Source: CAVVPY01 sp963750295
GTDB lineage: Bacteria > Actinomycetota > Actinomycetes > Mycobacteriales > Jatrophihabitantaceae
DNA: 64,000 bases
Direction of reading: 5' to 3'
NCBI GenBank assembly: GCA_963750295.1
Contig: CAVVPY010000005.1
Location: forward strand, 62,001-126,000
Shown: in pieces, positions 26,584 to 35,515 of the stretch
How positions within the stretch are numbered: the stretch's first letter is position 1
Layout of the letters: each line of letters starts with the position of its first letter
Translations under genes and position numbers: made by a program
The notes under the pieces: generated by a model
Told to the model about the DNA's origin: nothing
The model's database searches: none
What the model saw: only the letters and a program-made list of their open reading frames with translations

Positions 26584-26900
26584 ATGACCGAGCGGCAGCA
26601 GCTGATCATGGGTAGCGCCGTCGACCGGTTCCTCGACGCGATCGCTGACGCCGCGATCGAGACCTGTGATGCCTGGGCGGACGACTGTGTCCTGGATGCC
26701 ACCGTGCCGAACTGGCGATTCCGTCGCCGCGGGGCCGGCGCGATCCGGGCCCAGTACCGGCAATGGTTCGCCTACCCAACACGCTCGACGACCTGCGGCG
26801 CTGGGTCGTTCCCGACGGCGAGATCGTCGAGTACGTACAATGGTCAGCCGATCGACTGGCGGAGATGGCGGCGGCCGACCGCGATGCGTCAGTTCAGTAG
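26584..26900 (+). CDS. Small SnoaL/NTF2-like protein (one frameshift, perhaps shortened)
   Basis: About 105 residues. It starts MTERQQLIMGSAVDRFLDAI and continues with WADDCVLDATVPNWRFRRRG and IRAQYRQWFAYP. After a shift near 26777 it reads TLDDLRRWVVPDGEIVEYVQ. This is the NTF2-like (SnoaL) fold. Usual family members have a further 35-40 residues of beta strands with a His/Asp pair. Here the chain ends soon after EYVQWSADRL, overlapping the convergent TetR gene by 12 bases. It may be a real short variant, or another indel may hide the end. Function unknown. Confidence 0.6.
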
Positions 26901-27494
26901 CGCGGCGAGCAGTTGGCGCAGCACGTGCAATTGGGTGCGCATGTGGTTCGGCTCGGACGTCGAGCGTGAGAGCAGGAACGCGCCCTCGAACGTGACGAAC
27001 ACATGGTCGGCCAGGACCTCGGCGTCCACGTCGGTGATGGTGCGCGCGAGGAACGCCGCGTCCACCAGCCGCGACAGCGCACGGCGCCAGGTCTCGATCG
27101 CCGCGACGATCTGGTCGGCGGTGCCACTGTCGACGAGCTGTCGTTCGGTCAGGATCGACACGTACAGGCAGCTGGACTGTGCTGCCATCAACTCGTCGGC
27201 GTTGTCCTCGAAGATCTGCACGAAGTCGAGCACCCGGCGCACCGGATCAACGGACGCTTCCTCGACGGCGGCAATCGCCTCGTCGAGGGTCGCGACGTCG
27301 GCGGCCGCGTAGCGCTCCACGAGTGCCTGGGCCAGCGCGAGCTTCGAGTCGAAGTGGTGGAAGAACGAGCCCTTGGACGTCTGCGAGTCGGCGATCACCT
27401 GATCGACCGAGGTCGCCGCGAACCCGTTCTCGATGACCAGCCGCTCGGCGGCGTCGAGAATGCGCTGCCTGGTGAGCGTTCCGTCCTTCGGCAT
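26889..27494 (-). CDS. TetR family regulator (intact), divergent from mmuM
   Basis: A 201-residue protein whose reading frame is fully open, the only intact gene in the frameshift-dense stretch. The helix-turn-helix is ATSVDQVIADSQTSKGSFFH at about 27-46, followed by HFDSKLALAQALVERY, typical of the AcrR-like branch with the GSFFHHF signature. The ligand domain is about 150 residues. It is divergent from the homocysteine methyltransferase gene, with two near-identical palindromes between the starts, so autoregulation and control of mmuM are likely. The inducer is unknown. Confidence 0.9.
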   Translation of the reverse strand: MPKDGTLTRQRILDAAERLVIENGFAATSVDQVIADSQTSKGSFFHHFDSKLALAQALVERYAAADVATLDEAIAAVEEASVDPVRRVLDFVQIFEDNADELMAAQSSCLYVSILTERQLVDSGTADQIVAAIETWRRALSRLVDAAFLARTITDVDAEVLADHVFVTFEGAFLLSRSTSEPNHMRTQLHVLRQLLAALLN

Positions 27495-27509
27495 ACCTCC
27501 ACTTGTACC

Positions 27510-27546
27510 AGACCGTTTGGTCTGCTACAAACAGACTATACGGTCT
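27510..27546. promoter_or_regulatory. Twin AGAC-N6-GTCT operators for the TetR/mmuM pair
   Basis: AGACCGTTTGGTCT (27510-27523, arms AGACC/GGTCT perfect) and AGACTATACGGTCT (27533-27546, arms AGAC/GTCT) start 23 bases apart in the 71-base divergent spacer. Both fit the AGACC...GGTCT type often seen for TetR/AcrR repressors. They would overlap the promoters of both genes. Confidence 0.75.
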
Positions 27547-27565
27547 AATACCCGAAGGAGTGGAC

Positions 27566-28464
27566 ATGCCCGCACGTATGGTCACCGACGGTGGGCTGGA
27601 AACCGACCTGATCTTCCACCACGGCGTCGACCTGCCGGAGTTCGCCGCGTTCCCGCTGCTGGACGACCGCGGCCGGGCGCGAGCTGCTCGCCGACTACTA
27701 CGCCGGCGTACGCCGCGATCGCCGCGGCGGCCGGAGCCGAGCTGCTGCTCGAGGGCGCCGACCTGGCGCGCCAACCCGGACTGGGCCGCGCTGCTCGGCT
27801 ACGACGCCGCTGACCTGCGCCGGGTGAACCGCGACGCGGTCACGTTCCTGCGTGAGCTGAGCGCGCGCTTCGCGAACCGGCGCACGACGATCAGCGGCGC
27901 CGATCGGCCCGCGCGGTGACGGGTACCGTCCCGGCGCGACAGATCGACCCGGACGAGGCCGCGGCCTACCACCTGCCGCAGGTCGAAGCGTTCGCCGCGG
28001 CCGGCGCCGACGTCGCGTCGGCGTACACGCTGACCGATCCGGGCGAGGCGATCGGCATCGTGCGCGCGGCCCGGACGGTGGGACTGCCGTGGCGATCTCG
28101 TTCACGGTCGAGACCGACGGCCGGCTACCCGGCGGGACGTCGCTGCGCACGGCGATCGAGGCCGTCGATGCCGCGGCCGCGCCCGACTGGTTCCTGGTCA
28201 ACTGCGCGCACCCGACGCACATCGCGCCGGCCCTGGCCGAGGACGGGCCGTGGGCAGCGCATTCACGGCATCCGGTCCAACGCGTCGACGAGCACCCATG
28301 CCGAACTGGACGAGGCCACCGAACTCGACGCCGGCGATCCGGCCGAGCTGGCCGCCGCGCACGACCGGCTGACGTCGCGGCTGCCCAACCTGGCGATCGT
28401 CGGTGGCTGCTGCGGCACGGATTCGCGCCACGTCGCCGCGCTCTGGGGCGTCGCGCCGCGCTGA
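27566..28464 (+). CDS. mmuM: Homocysteine S-methyltransferase (frameshifted)
   Basis: About 298 residues after correction, of the MmuM/betaine-homocysteine methyltransferase barrel. It reads TDGGLETDLIFHHGVDLPEF then AAFPLL, GAELLLE, WAALLGYDAADLRRVNRDAV, YHLPQVEAFAAAGADVASAY, ISFTVETDGRLPGGTSL, and the zinc ligands Cys in LVNCAHPTH and Cys-Cys in VGGCCGTDSRHV. It makes methionine from homocysteine with S-methylmethionine or SAM. GAAGGAG lies before the ATG. At least five shifts occur between about 27680 and 28290. It is controlled, by position, by the divergent TetR. Confidence 0.82.
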
Positions 28465-28511
28465 TCCGGTCGGCCGGCCGACGCGCCGGGCGCGGCCACC
28501 GCGATCCCGGG

Positions 28512-29378
28512 TCAGGCCGCGACGACGGTCCCGGTCAGGTGCGGCTTGCCGGACTTCGCGTTGCGGACGTCCAGCGCCCAGCCGCTCGCCGACGGCGCCG
28601 CGGCGATCGCGACCGTCGACGGCAGGAACACCGGCGTCTTGAACGCGACGTCCACGGTGCACGCGTCGGGCAGCCGGCCCTCGAGGGCGGCGAGGGTGCG
28701 GGCCTTGAGCCACATGCCGTGCGCGATGGCCGAGGGGAACCCGAACGCCCTCGCGGTCAGCGCGTGCAGGTGGATCGGGTTGCGGTCGCCGGACACCGCG
28801 CCGTAGCGCCGGCCGATGTCGTCGGGCACCCGGACCAGCGACACCGCACCGGCCGGCTCATCGGCTGCCGTGCGCGGTGCTTTCGCACCGGCTCCGCCGC
28901 CGCGCCGCAGGTAGGTCGACGCGCCCGTGCCAGACCGCTTCGCCGGCCACCGTCGCCGTCGACGAGCAGGTCGAGCTGGCGGCCCGCCGGGTGTGCGCGC
29001 AGGTCGGCGGCGCGGACGTCGAAGGACACCGTCTCGTCCGCGCGGACCGGCCGGTGCACCGTGATCGAGTTCGCCACGTGCACCAGGCCCGATCAGCGGG
29101 AACGGGAAGCCAGGCTCGGTCATCAGCCGCGACGGTGACGGGGAACGCCAGCACGTGCAGGTAGGTCGGCGGCAGCACGTCCGAGGTCGCGAACCCGCAC
29201 ACCCGCTGGTACTCGCGCAGGTGCGCCGCGTCGATCGGCTGCTCGGCGAGCGTGTAGCTCGAGTCGGGCAGTTCGGTCGCCCCGCGGTGGCGCAGGCCGG
29301 GGACGGGCAGCGCGCCGAGCGCCGCCCGGGCGTACATCGGCAGCAGCGACGGCGCCGTTCACCAGCGCCGACGCTCAC
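28512..29378 (-). CDS. htdX: MaoC-family (R)-hydratase, HtdX-like (frameshifted)
   Basis: About 285 residues after correction, with two hot-dog domains. The first reads VCGFATSDVLPPTYLHVLAF. The second has the hydratase motif GDRNPIHLHALTARAFGFPS then AIAHGMW (Asp/His catalytic pair). It hydrates trans-2-enoyl thioesters. The GTG start at 29378 overlaps the FabG stop (GTGA). Extra bases in the first 40 bases and elsewhere break the frame; correction gives a start like VSVALVN..PSLLPMYARAAL. The same families sit next to each other in Mycobacterium tuberculosis (Rv0241c-Rv0244c), which supports the name. Confidence 0.78.
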   Translation of the reverse strand: MSVGAGERRRRCCRCTPGRRSARCPSPACATAGRPNCPTRATRSPSSRSTRRTCASTSGCAGSRPRTCCRRPTCTCWRSPSPSRLMTEPGFPFPLIGPGARGELDHGAPAGPRGRDGVLRRPRRRPARTPGGPPARPARRRRRWPAKRSGTGASTYLRRGGGAGAKAPRTAADEPAGAVSLVRVPDDIGRRYGAVSGDRNPIHLHALTARAFGFPSAIAHGMWLKARTLAALEGRLPDACTVDVAFKTPVFLPSTVAIAAAPSASGWALDVRNAKSGKPHLTGTVVAA

Positions 29379-30712
29379 GCGCCGACCAGGTTCTGGCCGC
29401 ACACCCGCAGCACCTGACCGTTCACGCCACCGGCGCCCGGCGAGGACAGCCACGCGACCGCCTCGGCCACGTCGATCGGCAGCCCGGCCTGCTGCAGCGA
29501 CGACAGCCGGCGGGCCACCTCGCGGGTCGCGAGCGGCATCTTCGCCGTCATCTCGGTGTCGATGAACCCGGGCGCGACCGCGTTGATCGTCGCCGCGCCG
29601 TGCGCGGCGAACGCGGCCGCGGACGAGCGCACCAGCCCGATGACGCCGGCCTTGGTCGCGCCGTAGTTGGTCTGCCCGCGGTTGCCCGACAGGCCGGTCG
29701 TCGACGACAGGCACGACCACGCGCGCCGCGTCGCCGAGCTGGTCGCTGTCGAGCAGCGCGGCGTTGACCCGCAGCTGCGACTCGAGGTTGACCGCGATCA
29801 CCGAGTCCCACTGCTCGGGCTTCATGTTGGCCATCAGCTTGTCGCGGGTGATGCCCGGCGTTGTGGATCAGGATGTCGAGGCCGGCGTCTGCGCGGCGAG
29901 GTACTCGAGCAGCTTCTGCGGGGCGTCGGCGCGCCGCGACGTCGAGATGCAGCGTGGTCCCGCCGATCCGGTTCGCGACCTTGGCCAGCGCCTCGCCGGC
30001 GGCGGGCAGGTCGGCGGCGATCACGTGCGCGCCGTCGCGGGCGAGCACGCCGGCGATCGCCGCGCCGATGCCGCGCGCGGCACCGGTCACGAGCGCGGTC
30101 TTGCCGGCGAGCGGCTGGTCCCAGTCCTTCGGCGCCGGCGCGGTGCCGGCGTCGAGGCGGACCGGCTGCCCGTCGACGTACGCGGACTTGCCCGGACAGG
30201 AAGAACCGCAGCGCCGACTCCAGCGACGCCTCGTCCTCGACCCAGAGCGAGGTTGGCGGTCGAGCCGCGCTGCAACTCCTTGGCCAGCGAGCGGACGATC
30301 CCGTCCAGCGCCTGCCGGGACGCGTCGGCGGCGACGTCGACGCCGTCCGGAGCGCGGCCGAGCACGAGCACCCGGCCCGACGGCATGCAGGCGCCGCAGC
30401 CGCGGCGCGAGGAAGTCGCGGAGCCCGGCCGAGGTCACCCGGCGCGGCGACCTCGCGGGCGTCCACGATCAGCGCGCCGAAGCCGCTCGTCGTCGGTCGT
30501 CCGGACGGAGCTCCGCGCCGACCTTGGTGACGAGCTTGGTCAGCGGCGCACGCACGCGTCCGGTCGTCGAGCCGAGCGCGACCGGGCCCGGGCAGCAGCG
30601 GGTCGCCGGCCGAGTAGCGGCGCAGCACGGCCGGCCGCGGCAGCCCGACGCGCGACTGCGACGGCTTCGAGCCGATCGGCGAGTTGACGAGGTTCAGGTA
30701 GCGGTCCGACAT
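29375..30712 (-). CDS. fabG4: Large 3-oxoacyl-(acyl-carrier) reductase, FabG4-like (frameshifted)
   Basis: About 445 residues after correction. The N-terminal 200-residue domain starts MSDRYLNLVNSPIGSKPSQS and is specific to the high-molecular-weight FabG group. The C-terminal SDR domain has GKTALVTGAARGIGAAIAGV, LIHNAG, the YxxxK region only recoverable across frames, and the end GFIDTEMTAKMP ... VNGQVLRVCGQNLVGA. It reduces 3-oxoacyl thioesters, with NADH in the mycobacterial enzyme. Eight or more shifts. It begins 3 bases after the corrected FadA2 stop and overlaps HtdX, so FadA2-FabG4-HtdX is one operon. Confidence 0.8.
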
Positions 30713-30715
30713 GGC

Positions 30716-32017
30716 TCAGCGCCTCCAGGATCGCGACGACGCCCTGGCCGCCGGCCGCACAGATCGAGATGAGCCCGCGCCCGCCGCCGTTCTCGTGCAG
30801 CAGCTTCGCCAGCGATGGCGACGATGCGGCCGCCGGTCGCGGCGAACGGGTGGCCGGCCGCCAGCGACGAGCCGTTGACGTTGAGCTTGGCGCGGTCGAT
30901 CGAGCCGAGCGCGGCCGTCCAGGCCGAGGACTGGCGGCAGAACGCGTCGTCCTCCCAGGCCGCCAGCGTGGTCAGCACGGTGCCGGCGAACGCCTCGTGG
31001 ATCTCGTAGAAGTCGAAGTCGGCGAGCGTGAGCTTGTTGCGTGCGAGCAGCCGCGGCAGCGCGTAGACCGGCGCCATCAGCAGGCCGTCGTCCTTGCGGT
31101 CGCCGTGCACGTAGTCGACCGCGGCGGTCTCGGCGTCGACGAGGTGGGCGAGCACCGGCAGGCCGTGCTCGGCGGCCCACTCGTCGCGAGCCGAGCAGGA
31201 CGGTGGACGCGCCGTCGGTGAGCGGCGTCGAGTTGCCGGCCGTCATCGTGGCGCCCTCGCCGAGCGACTTGCCGAAGGCCGGTGCGAGCTTGGCCAGCTT
31301 CTCGACCGACGAGTCCGGGCGCAGGTTGCGCGTCGCGGGTCAGGCCGAGGAACGGCGTCATCAGGTCGTCGAAGAACCCGCGGTCGTACGCGGCGCGCGA
31401 GGTTGCGGTGCGAGGCGGCGGCGAGCTCGTCCTGCGCCTCGCGGGTGATGCCCCACTCGAGCGTGGTGATCGCCTGGTGCTCGCCCATCGACATGCCGGT
31501 GCGCGGCTCGGAGTTCTGCGGGATGGACGGGACGAGCTGGCCCGGCCGCAGCCCCGCGAGCGCCTTGAGCCGGTCGCCGGCCGAGCGCGCCCGGTTCACC
31601 GCGAGCAGCACCTCGCGCAGGTCCTCGTTCACCGCGATCGGCGCGTCGGAGGTGGTGTCGACCCCGCCCGCGACGCCGGACTCGATCTGCCCGAGCGCGA
31701 TCTTGTTCGCGACGAGGATGGCCGTCTCCAGGCCCGTCCCGCACGCCTGCTGGACGTCGTAGGCCGGCGTCGTCGGCGCCAGCCGCGAGCCGAGCACCGA
31801 CTCGCGGGTCAGGTTGAAGTCGCGGCTGTGCTTGAGCACGGCGCCGGCGGCGACCTCGCCGAGGCGCTGCGTCCTGCAGGCCGAAGCGGGCGACGAGCCC
31901 GTCCAGCGCGGCGGTCAGCATGTCCTGGTTGGACGCGCGGGCGTACTGGGCGTTCGAGCGCGCGAACGGGATGCGGTTGCCGCCGAGGATGGCGGCGCGG
32001 CGGGTACGGGTGGCCAC
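30716..32017 (-). CDS. fadA2: Acetyl-CoA acetyltransferase (thiolase), FadA2-like (frameshifted)
   Basis: About 430 residues. The start GTG at 32017 (RAAILGGNRIPFARSNAQYA) has GGAGGA upstream. The active-site Cys is in YDVQQACGTGLETA. Then SGVAGGVDTTSDAPIAVNE and LTLADFDFYEIHEAFAGTVL follow. The catalytic His is in VNGSSLAAGHPFAATGGRIV. The final codons run into fabG4 unless one G is removed, which restores an ILER-stop end at 30716. It cleaves or forms 3-oxoacyl-CoA. The operon FadA2-FabG4-HtdX supplies three steps of a beta-oxidation-type cycle, and FadE5 (divergent) supplies the fourth. Confidence 0.8.
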
Positions 32018-32064
32018 AGCTGAATCCTCCGACTCTGGTGCCGCGATGCGGCGGCGTTGCCTGT

Positions 32065-32076
32065 TACTCAAGAGTA
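32065..32076. promoter_or_regulatory. Palindrome TACTCAAGAGTA between fadA2 and the TetR/fadE5 genes
   Basis: Arms TACTC and GAGTA are exact complements around AA, in the only AT-rich part of the 77-base divergent spacer. Position fits a binding site for the TetR protein encoded immediately to the right, controlling both the fadA2 operon and tetR-fadE5. Confidence 0.6.
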
Positions 32077-32094
32077 TCGGCTACTTTCGATCGT

Positions 32095-32829
32095 GTGCAC
32101 GACCCTGTGGCCACCGACACCGACACCGGCACCGGCACCGGCACCGCACCCACGCCGGCACCGGCGCGGTTCCTCCCAGCGGGGACGGGCGGCGGGCCCG
32201 CTGGGCCGCACACCGCACCGCCCGGCGCGAGGAGCTCATCGACTGCCGCGATCGAGGCCATCGGCCGGCACGGCGCGAGCGTGGGGATGGATCAGATCGC
32301 GGCGGCGGCCGGCACCAGCAAGCCGGTCATCTACCGCTACTTCGCCGACAAGAGCGACCTCTACCGGCGGTCAGCCAGCGGGTCGTGGGCCACGATCCTC
32401 GACACCCTGCGCGCGGTGCTCGACACCGACCCGCCGGCGCGCGCGAGCTCATCCACGCCGGCGTCGACGCCTACCTGGCGCTGCTCGAGCGCGAGCCCGA
32501 GCTGTACCGCTTCGTCGTCCCGGCACCCGTACCGACGCCATGCGACTTCAGCCGGTCGTCGCCGGACCTGCTTGGCGGGCAGTTGGCCGTCCACCTCGGC
32601 CGCGGCGGCCTCGACCCGGACCTTGCCCGGCCCTGGGGCGACGCGATCGTCGGCTTCATCAACGCCGCCAGCCTGTGGTGGCTCGACAACCCCGAGCGCG
32701 ATGACGCGGGCGCGCCTGCGCGACTACCTGTCCGCCCTGCTCTGGGGCGGCGCGGCCGGCGTCCACCAGTACGCGGGCCAGCCGGCCGATCCCCGCCCGG
32801 CACCGGGCGTATTTCCCCGAATCGGGTGA
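32095..32829 (+). CDS. TetR family regulator (frameshifted), upstream of fadE5
   Basis: About 235 residues after correction. GTG 32095 is the first start; a second GTG at 32109 also precedes the Thr/Gly/Pro-rich N-terminal tail. The helix-turn-helix SVGMDQIAAAAGTSKPVIYR then YFADKSDLY is clear. Later fragments in other frames include YLALLEREPELYRFVVPA and GGQLAVHLGRGGLDPDLARP, and the end reads LRDYLSALLWGGAAGVHQYA. This is the layout of mycobacterial regulators of the fadE5/fadA2 locus. It is 10 bases upstream of fadE5. At least four shifts. Confidence 0.78.
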   Translation: MHDPVATDTDTGTGTGTAPTPAPARFLPAGTGGGPAGPHTAPPGARSSSTAAIEAIGRHGASVGMDQIAAAAGTSKPVIYRYFADKSDLYRRSASGSWATILDTLRAVLDTDPPARASSSTPASTPTWRCSSASPSCTASSSRHPYRRHATSAGRRRTCLAGSWPSTSAAAASTRTLPGPGATRSSASSTPPACGGSTTPSAMTRARLRDYLSALLWGGAAGVHQYAGQPADPRPAPGVFPRIG

Positions 32830-32839
32830 TGATGACCCG

Positions 32840-34778
32840 ATGACGACGGCCAACCTGCCCGCGACCGATCCCGCCGTGGACGCCGGCGCACTGCAACGCG
32901 TGCTGGACGGCCGGTGGCACCGCGTCCGCGCCGAAGCCCGCCGGATCGCGGCCGACCCGCGCTTCGCCGTCAGCGTCGGCGCCGACGTCGAGCAACAGCG
33001 GGCCGACGTGCTCGGCGAAGCTGCGCGCGCTGGCCGAGACGGGCTACTCGCGCCTCGGGTTCCCCACGGCCTACGGCGGCACCGACGACGTCGGCGGGTC
33101 GGTCACGGCGTTCGAGATGCTCGCGTTCGGCGACCTCTCGCTGCTGGTCAAGGCCGGCGTCCAATGGGGCCTGTTCGGCGGGGCGATCCTGCACCTGGGC
33201 ACCGAGCGGCATCACTGCGCCTACCTCGAGGACCTGCAACGGCTCGACGCTGCTCGGCTGCTTCGCGATGACCGAGAGCGGGCACGGCTCGGACGTCGCC
33301 AGCCTGCGGACGAGCGCCGACGTACGACCCGGCGACCGACGAGTTCGAGATCCACACGCCCGACGACTCCGCCCGCAAGGAGTACATCGGCAACGCGGCC
33401 CGGGACGGGCACACCGCGGTCGTCTTCGCCCAGCTGCTGACCGGCGGCAGCCAGCAGGGCGTGCACGCGTTCGTCGTCCCGATCCGCGACCGCTGACGGC
33501 GCACCGTGCACCGGGCGTGCGGATCGAGGACTGCGGCCTGAAGGCCGGGCTGAACGGGGTCGACAACGGCCGGCTGTACTTCGACCACGTCCGCGTCCCC
33601 CGCGAGAACCTGCTCAACCGCTACGGCGACGTCGCCGCGGACGGCAGCTACTCCACGCCGATCGAGAACAAGACCGCCCGCTTCTTCACCATGCTCGGCA
33701 CCCTCGTCCAGGGCCGGATCAGCGTCGCCGGCCGGGGCGGGTAGCGCCACCAAGGTCGCGCTCGCCATCGCCGTCCGCTACGGCGAGCTGCGGCGCCAGT
33801 TCCGCGCGCCCGGACGCGACGACGAGGTCATCGTCCTCGACTACCTCGCGCACCAGCGCAAGCTGCTGCCCGCCCTGGCCAAGACCTACGCGCTGCACTT
33901 CGCGCAGGCCGAGCTGACCGCGGGCCTGCACGACCTGGCGACCGACGACCCCGAGCGCCGGGAACTCGAGACGCGCGCCGCCGGCCTCAAGGCGATCGCG
34001 ACCTGGCACGCGACGCGCACCATCCAGGACTGCCGCGAGGCCTGCGGCGGCGCCGGGTACCTCACCGAGAACCGGCTGCCCGGGACTCAAGGCCGACACC
34101 GACGTCTTCACCACCTTCGAGGGCGACAACACCGTCCTGCTCCAGCTGGTCGCCAAGGAGCTGCTCACCGGCTTCCGCGACCACTTCGGCGAGCTGGACC
34201 TGATCGGCACCGCCCGCTTCGTCGCCGACCAGGCCTTCGAGGCGGTGCTCGAGCGCATGGGCGGGCACCGGCTGCTGCAACGCCTGCTCGACGCGCGCCC
34301 CGGCGCGGACGAGGAGGGCGAGCCTGCTCGAGCGCGAGTGGCAGCTGGACCTGTTCGAGTGGCGGGCGAAGCACACGCTCGACACGGTGGCCACGCCGGC
34401 TGCGCCGCGGCCGCCGAGAGCCGACGACCCGTTCGCCGTGTTCAACGACGCGCAGGACCACCTGCTGCTGGCGGCCCGCGCGCACATGGACGCCGTGCTG
34501 CTTCGGGCGTTCGTCGCGGCGATCGAGGCGTGCACCGATCCCGGCAGCCGGGCCGCTGCTCGAACGCGTCTGCCGACCTGTTCGCGCTCGTCGACGATCG
34601 AGGCCGACCGCGGCTGGTTCCAGGAGCACGGCCGGCTCACGGCGTCGCGCGCCAAGGCGGTGATCGCCGAGGTCAATGCCCTGTGCGCCGAGCTGCGCCC
34701 GCACGCGCGGCTGCTGGTCGATGCCTTCGGCGTCCCCGACCGCAGGCCCTCGGCGATCCACCGCTGCTGCGCGCCTGA
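32840..34778 (+). CDS. fadE5: Acyl-CoA dehydrogenase, FadE5-like (frameshifted)
   Basis: About 640 residues after correction, longer than ordinary acyl-CoA dehydrogenases and like mycobacterial FadE5. Fragments: LAETGYSRLGFPTAYGG in two frames, LGCFAMTESGHGSDVASLRT (FAD/substrate loop), GVRIEDCGLKAGLNGVDNGR, NRYGDVAADGSYSTPIENKT, KAIATWHATRTIQDCREACG then GAGYLTENRL (arginine and catalytic loop), FTTFEGDNTVLLQLVAKELL and a long helical C-terminus ending near ALLGDPPLLRA. It introduces the 2,3-double bond in acyl-CoAs. Seven or more shifts. It forms a beta-oxidation set with FadA2, FabG4 and HtdX. Confidence 0.82.
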
Positions 34779-34851
34779 CCTCCGCGCACCCGGGCCGAGC
34801 GGACACCTGCCGTTCAGCTCCCGGACACCCCGGCTACCAGTGACGTCTCGC

Positions 34852-34878
34852 CGCGATGTATCGTCGTGATACATCGCG
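34852..34878. promoter_or_regulatory. 27-bp perfect palindrome: PadR operator upstream of padR-ino1
   Basis: CGCGATGTATC (34852-34862) and GATACATCGCG (34868-34878) are exact complements separated by GTCGT. The core ATGTAT...ATACAT matches the ATGT-N8-ACAT type known for PadR regulators. It lies 33 bases before the padR start, so autoregulation is expected, and read-through would place ino1 under the same control. Confidence 0.85.
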
Positions 34879-34910
34879 ACACACGGTCGTGCGATGAGCG
34901 AGAGGTCTAC

Positions 34911-35469
34911 ATGCTGGAGATCGCCGTGCTCGGGCTGCTCAACGAGAGCCCCATGCACGGGTACGAGCTCCGCAAGCGACTCTCCACGCTACTCGGCGCA
35001 TTCCGGGCATTCTCCTACGGATCGCTCTACCCCACCCTGCGCCGGCTGGCCGAGGCGGGCTGGATCTCCGAGGAGGCCCCGCTCGATCCGGCGGACTCGG
35101 CCGCCACCATGCGTTCACGGCGGGGCAAGCGGGTCTACCGCCTCACCGCCGAGGGCAAGGAGCACCTGGCCGACCTGCTCGCCGACGTCGGTCCGGACGC
35201 CTTCGACGATGAGGGCTTCGGCGCTCGGCTGGCGTTCTTCGCCCAGACCCGCTCCGACATCCGGCTGCAGATCCTCGAGGGTCGTCGCCGGCGCGTCGAG
35301 GAGCAGCGGGACGGCATGCAGAGCTCGCTGGCCCGCACCGGCGAGCGGCTCGACCGCTACACCCGGGAGTTGCACGAACACGGCCTCGAGTCGGTCGACC
35401 GCGAGGTCCGCTGGCTCACACGAACTGATCGAGAACGAACGATCCGGCACCGGGTCCGCGCCCGAATGA
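34911..35469 (+). CDS. PadR family regulator (one frameshift near its end)
   Basis: About 185 residues. The PadR winged helix begins at the N-terminus: MLEIAVLGLLNESPMHGYEL then RKRLSTLLGAFRAFSYGSLY and PTLRRLAEAGWI. A C-terminal dimerisation helix region follows (LEGRRRRVEEQRDGMQSSLA). One extra base near 35420 shifts the end; corrected it reads RWL..ELIENERSGTGSAPE. It is 46 bases upstream of ino1. The same two families are neighbours in M. tuberculosis (Rv0047c-Rv0046c), so it probably regulates inositol synthesis in response to an unknown effector. Confidence 0.85.
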
Positions 35470-35515
35470 CCCGCGATCGCACACGACCAATCGTCACAAC
35501 GAAGGAGGAGCCCTG

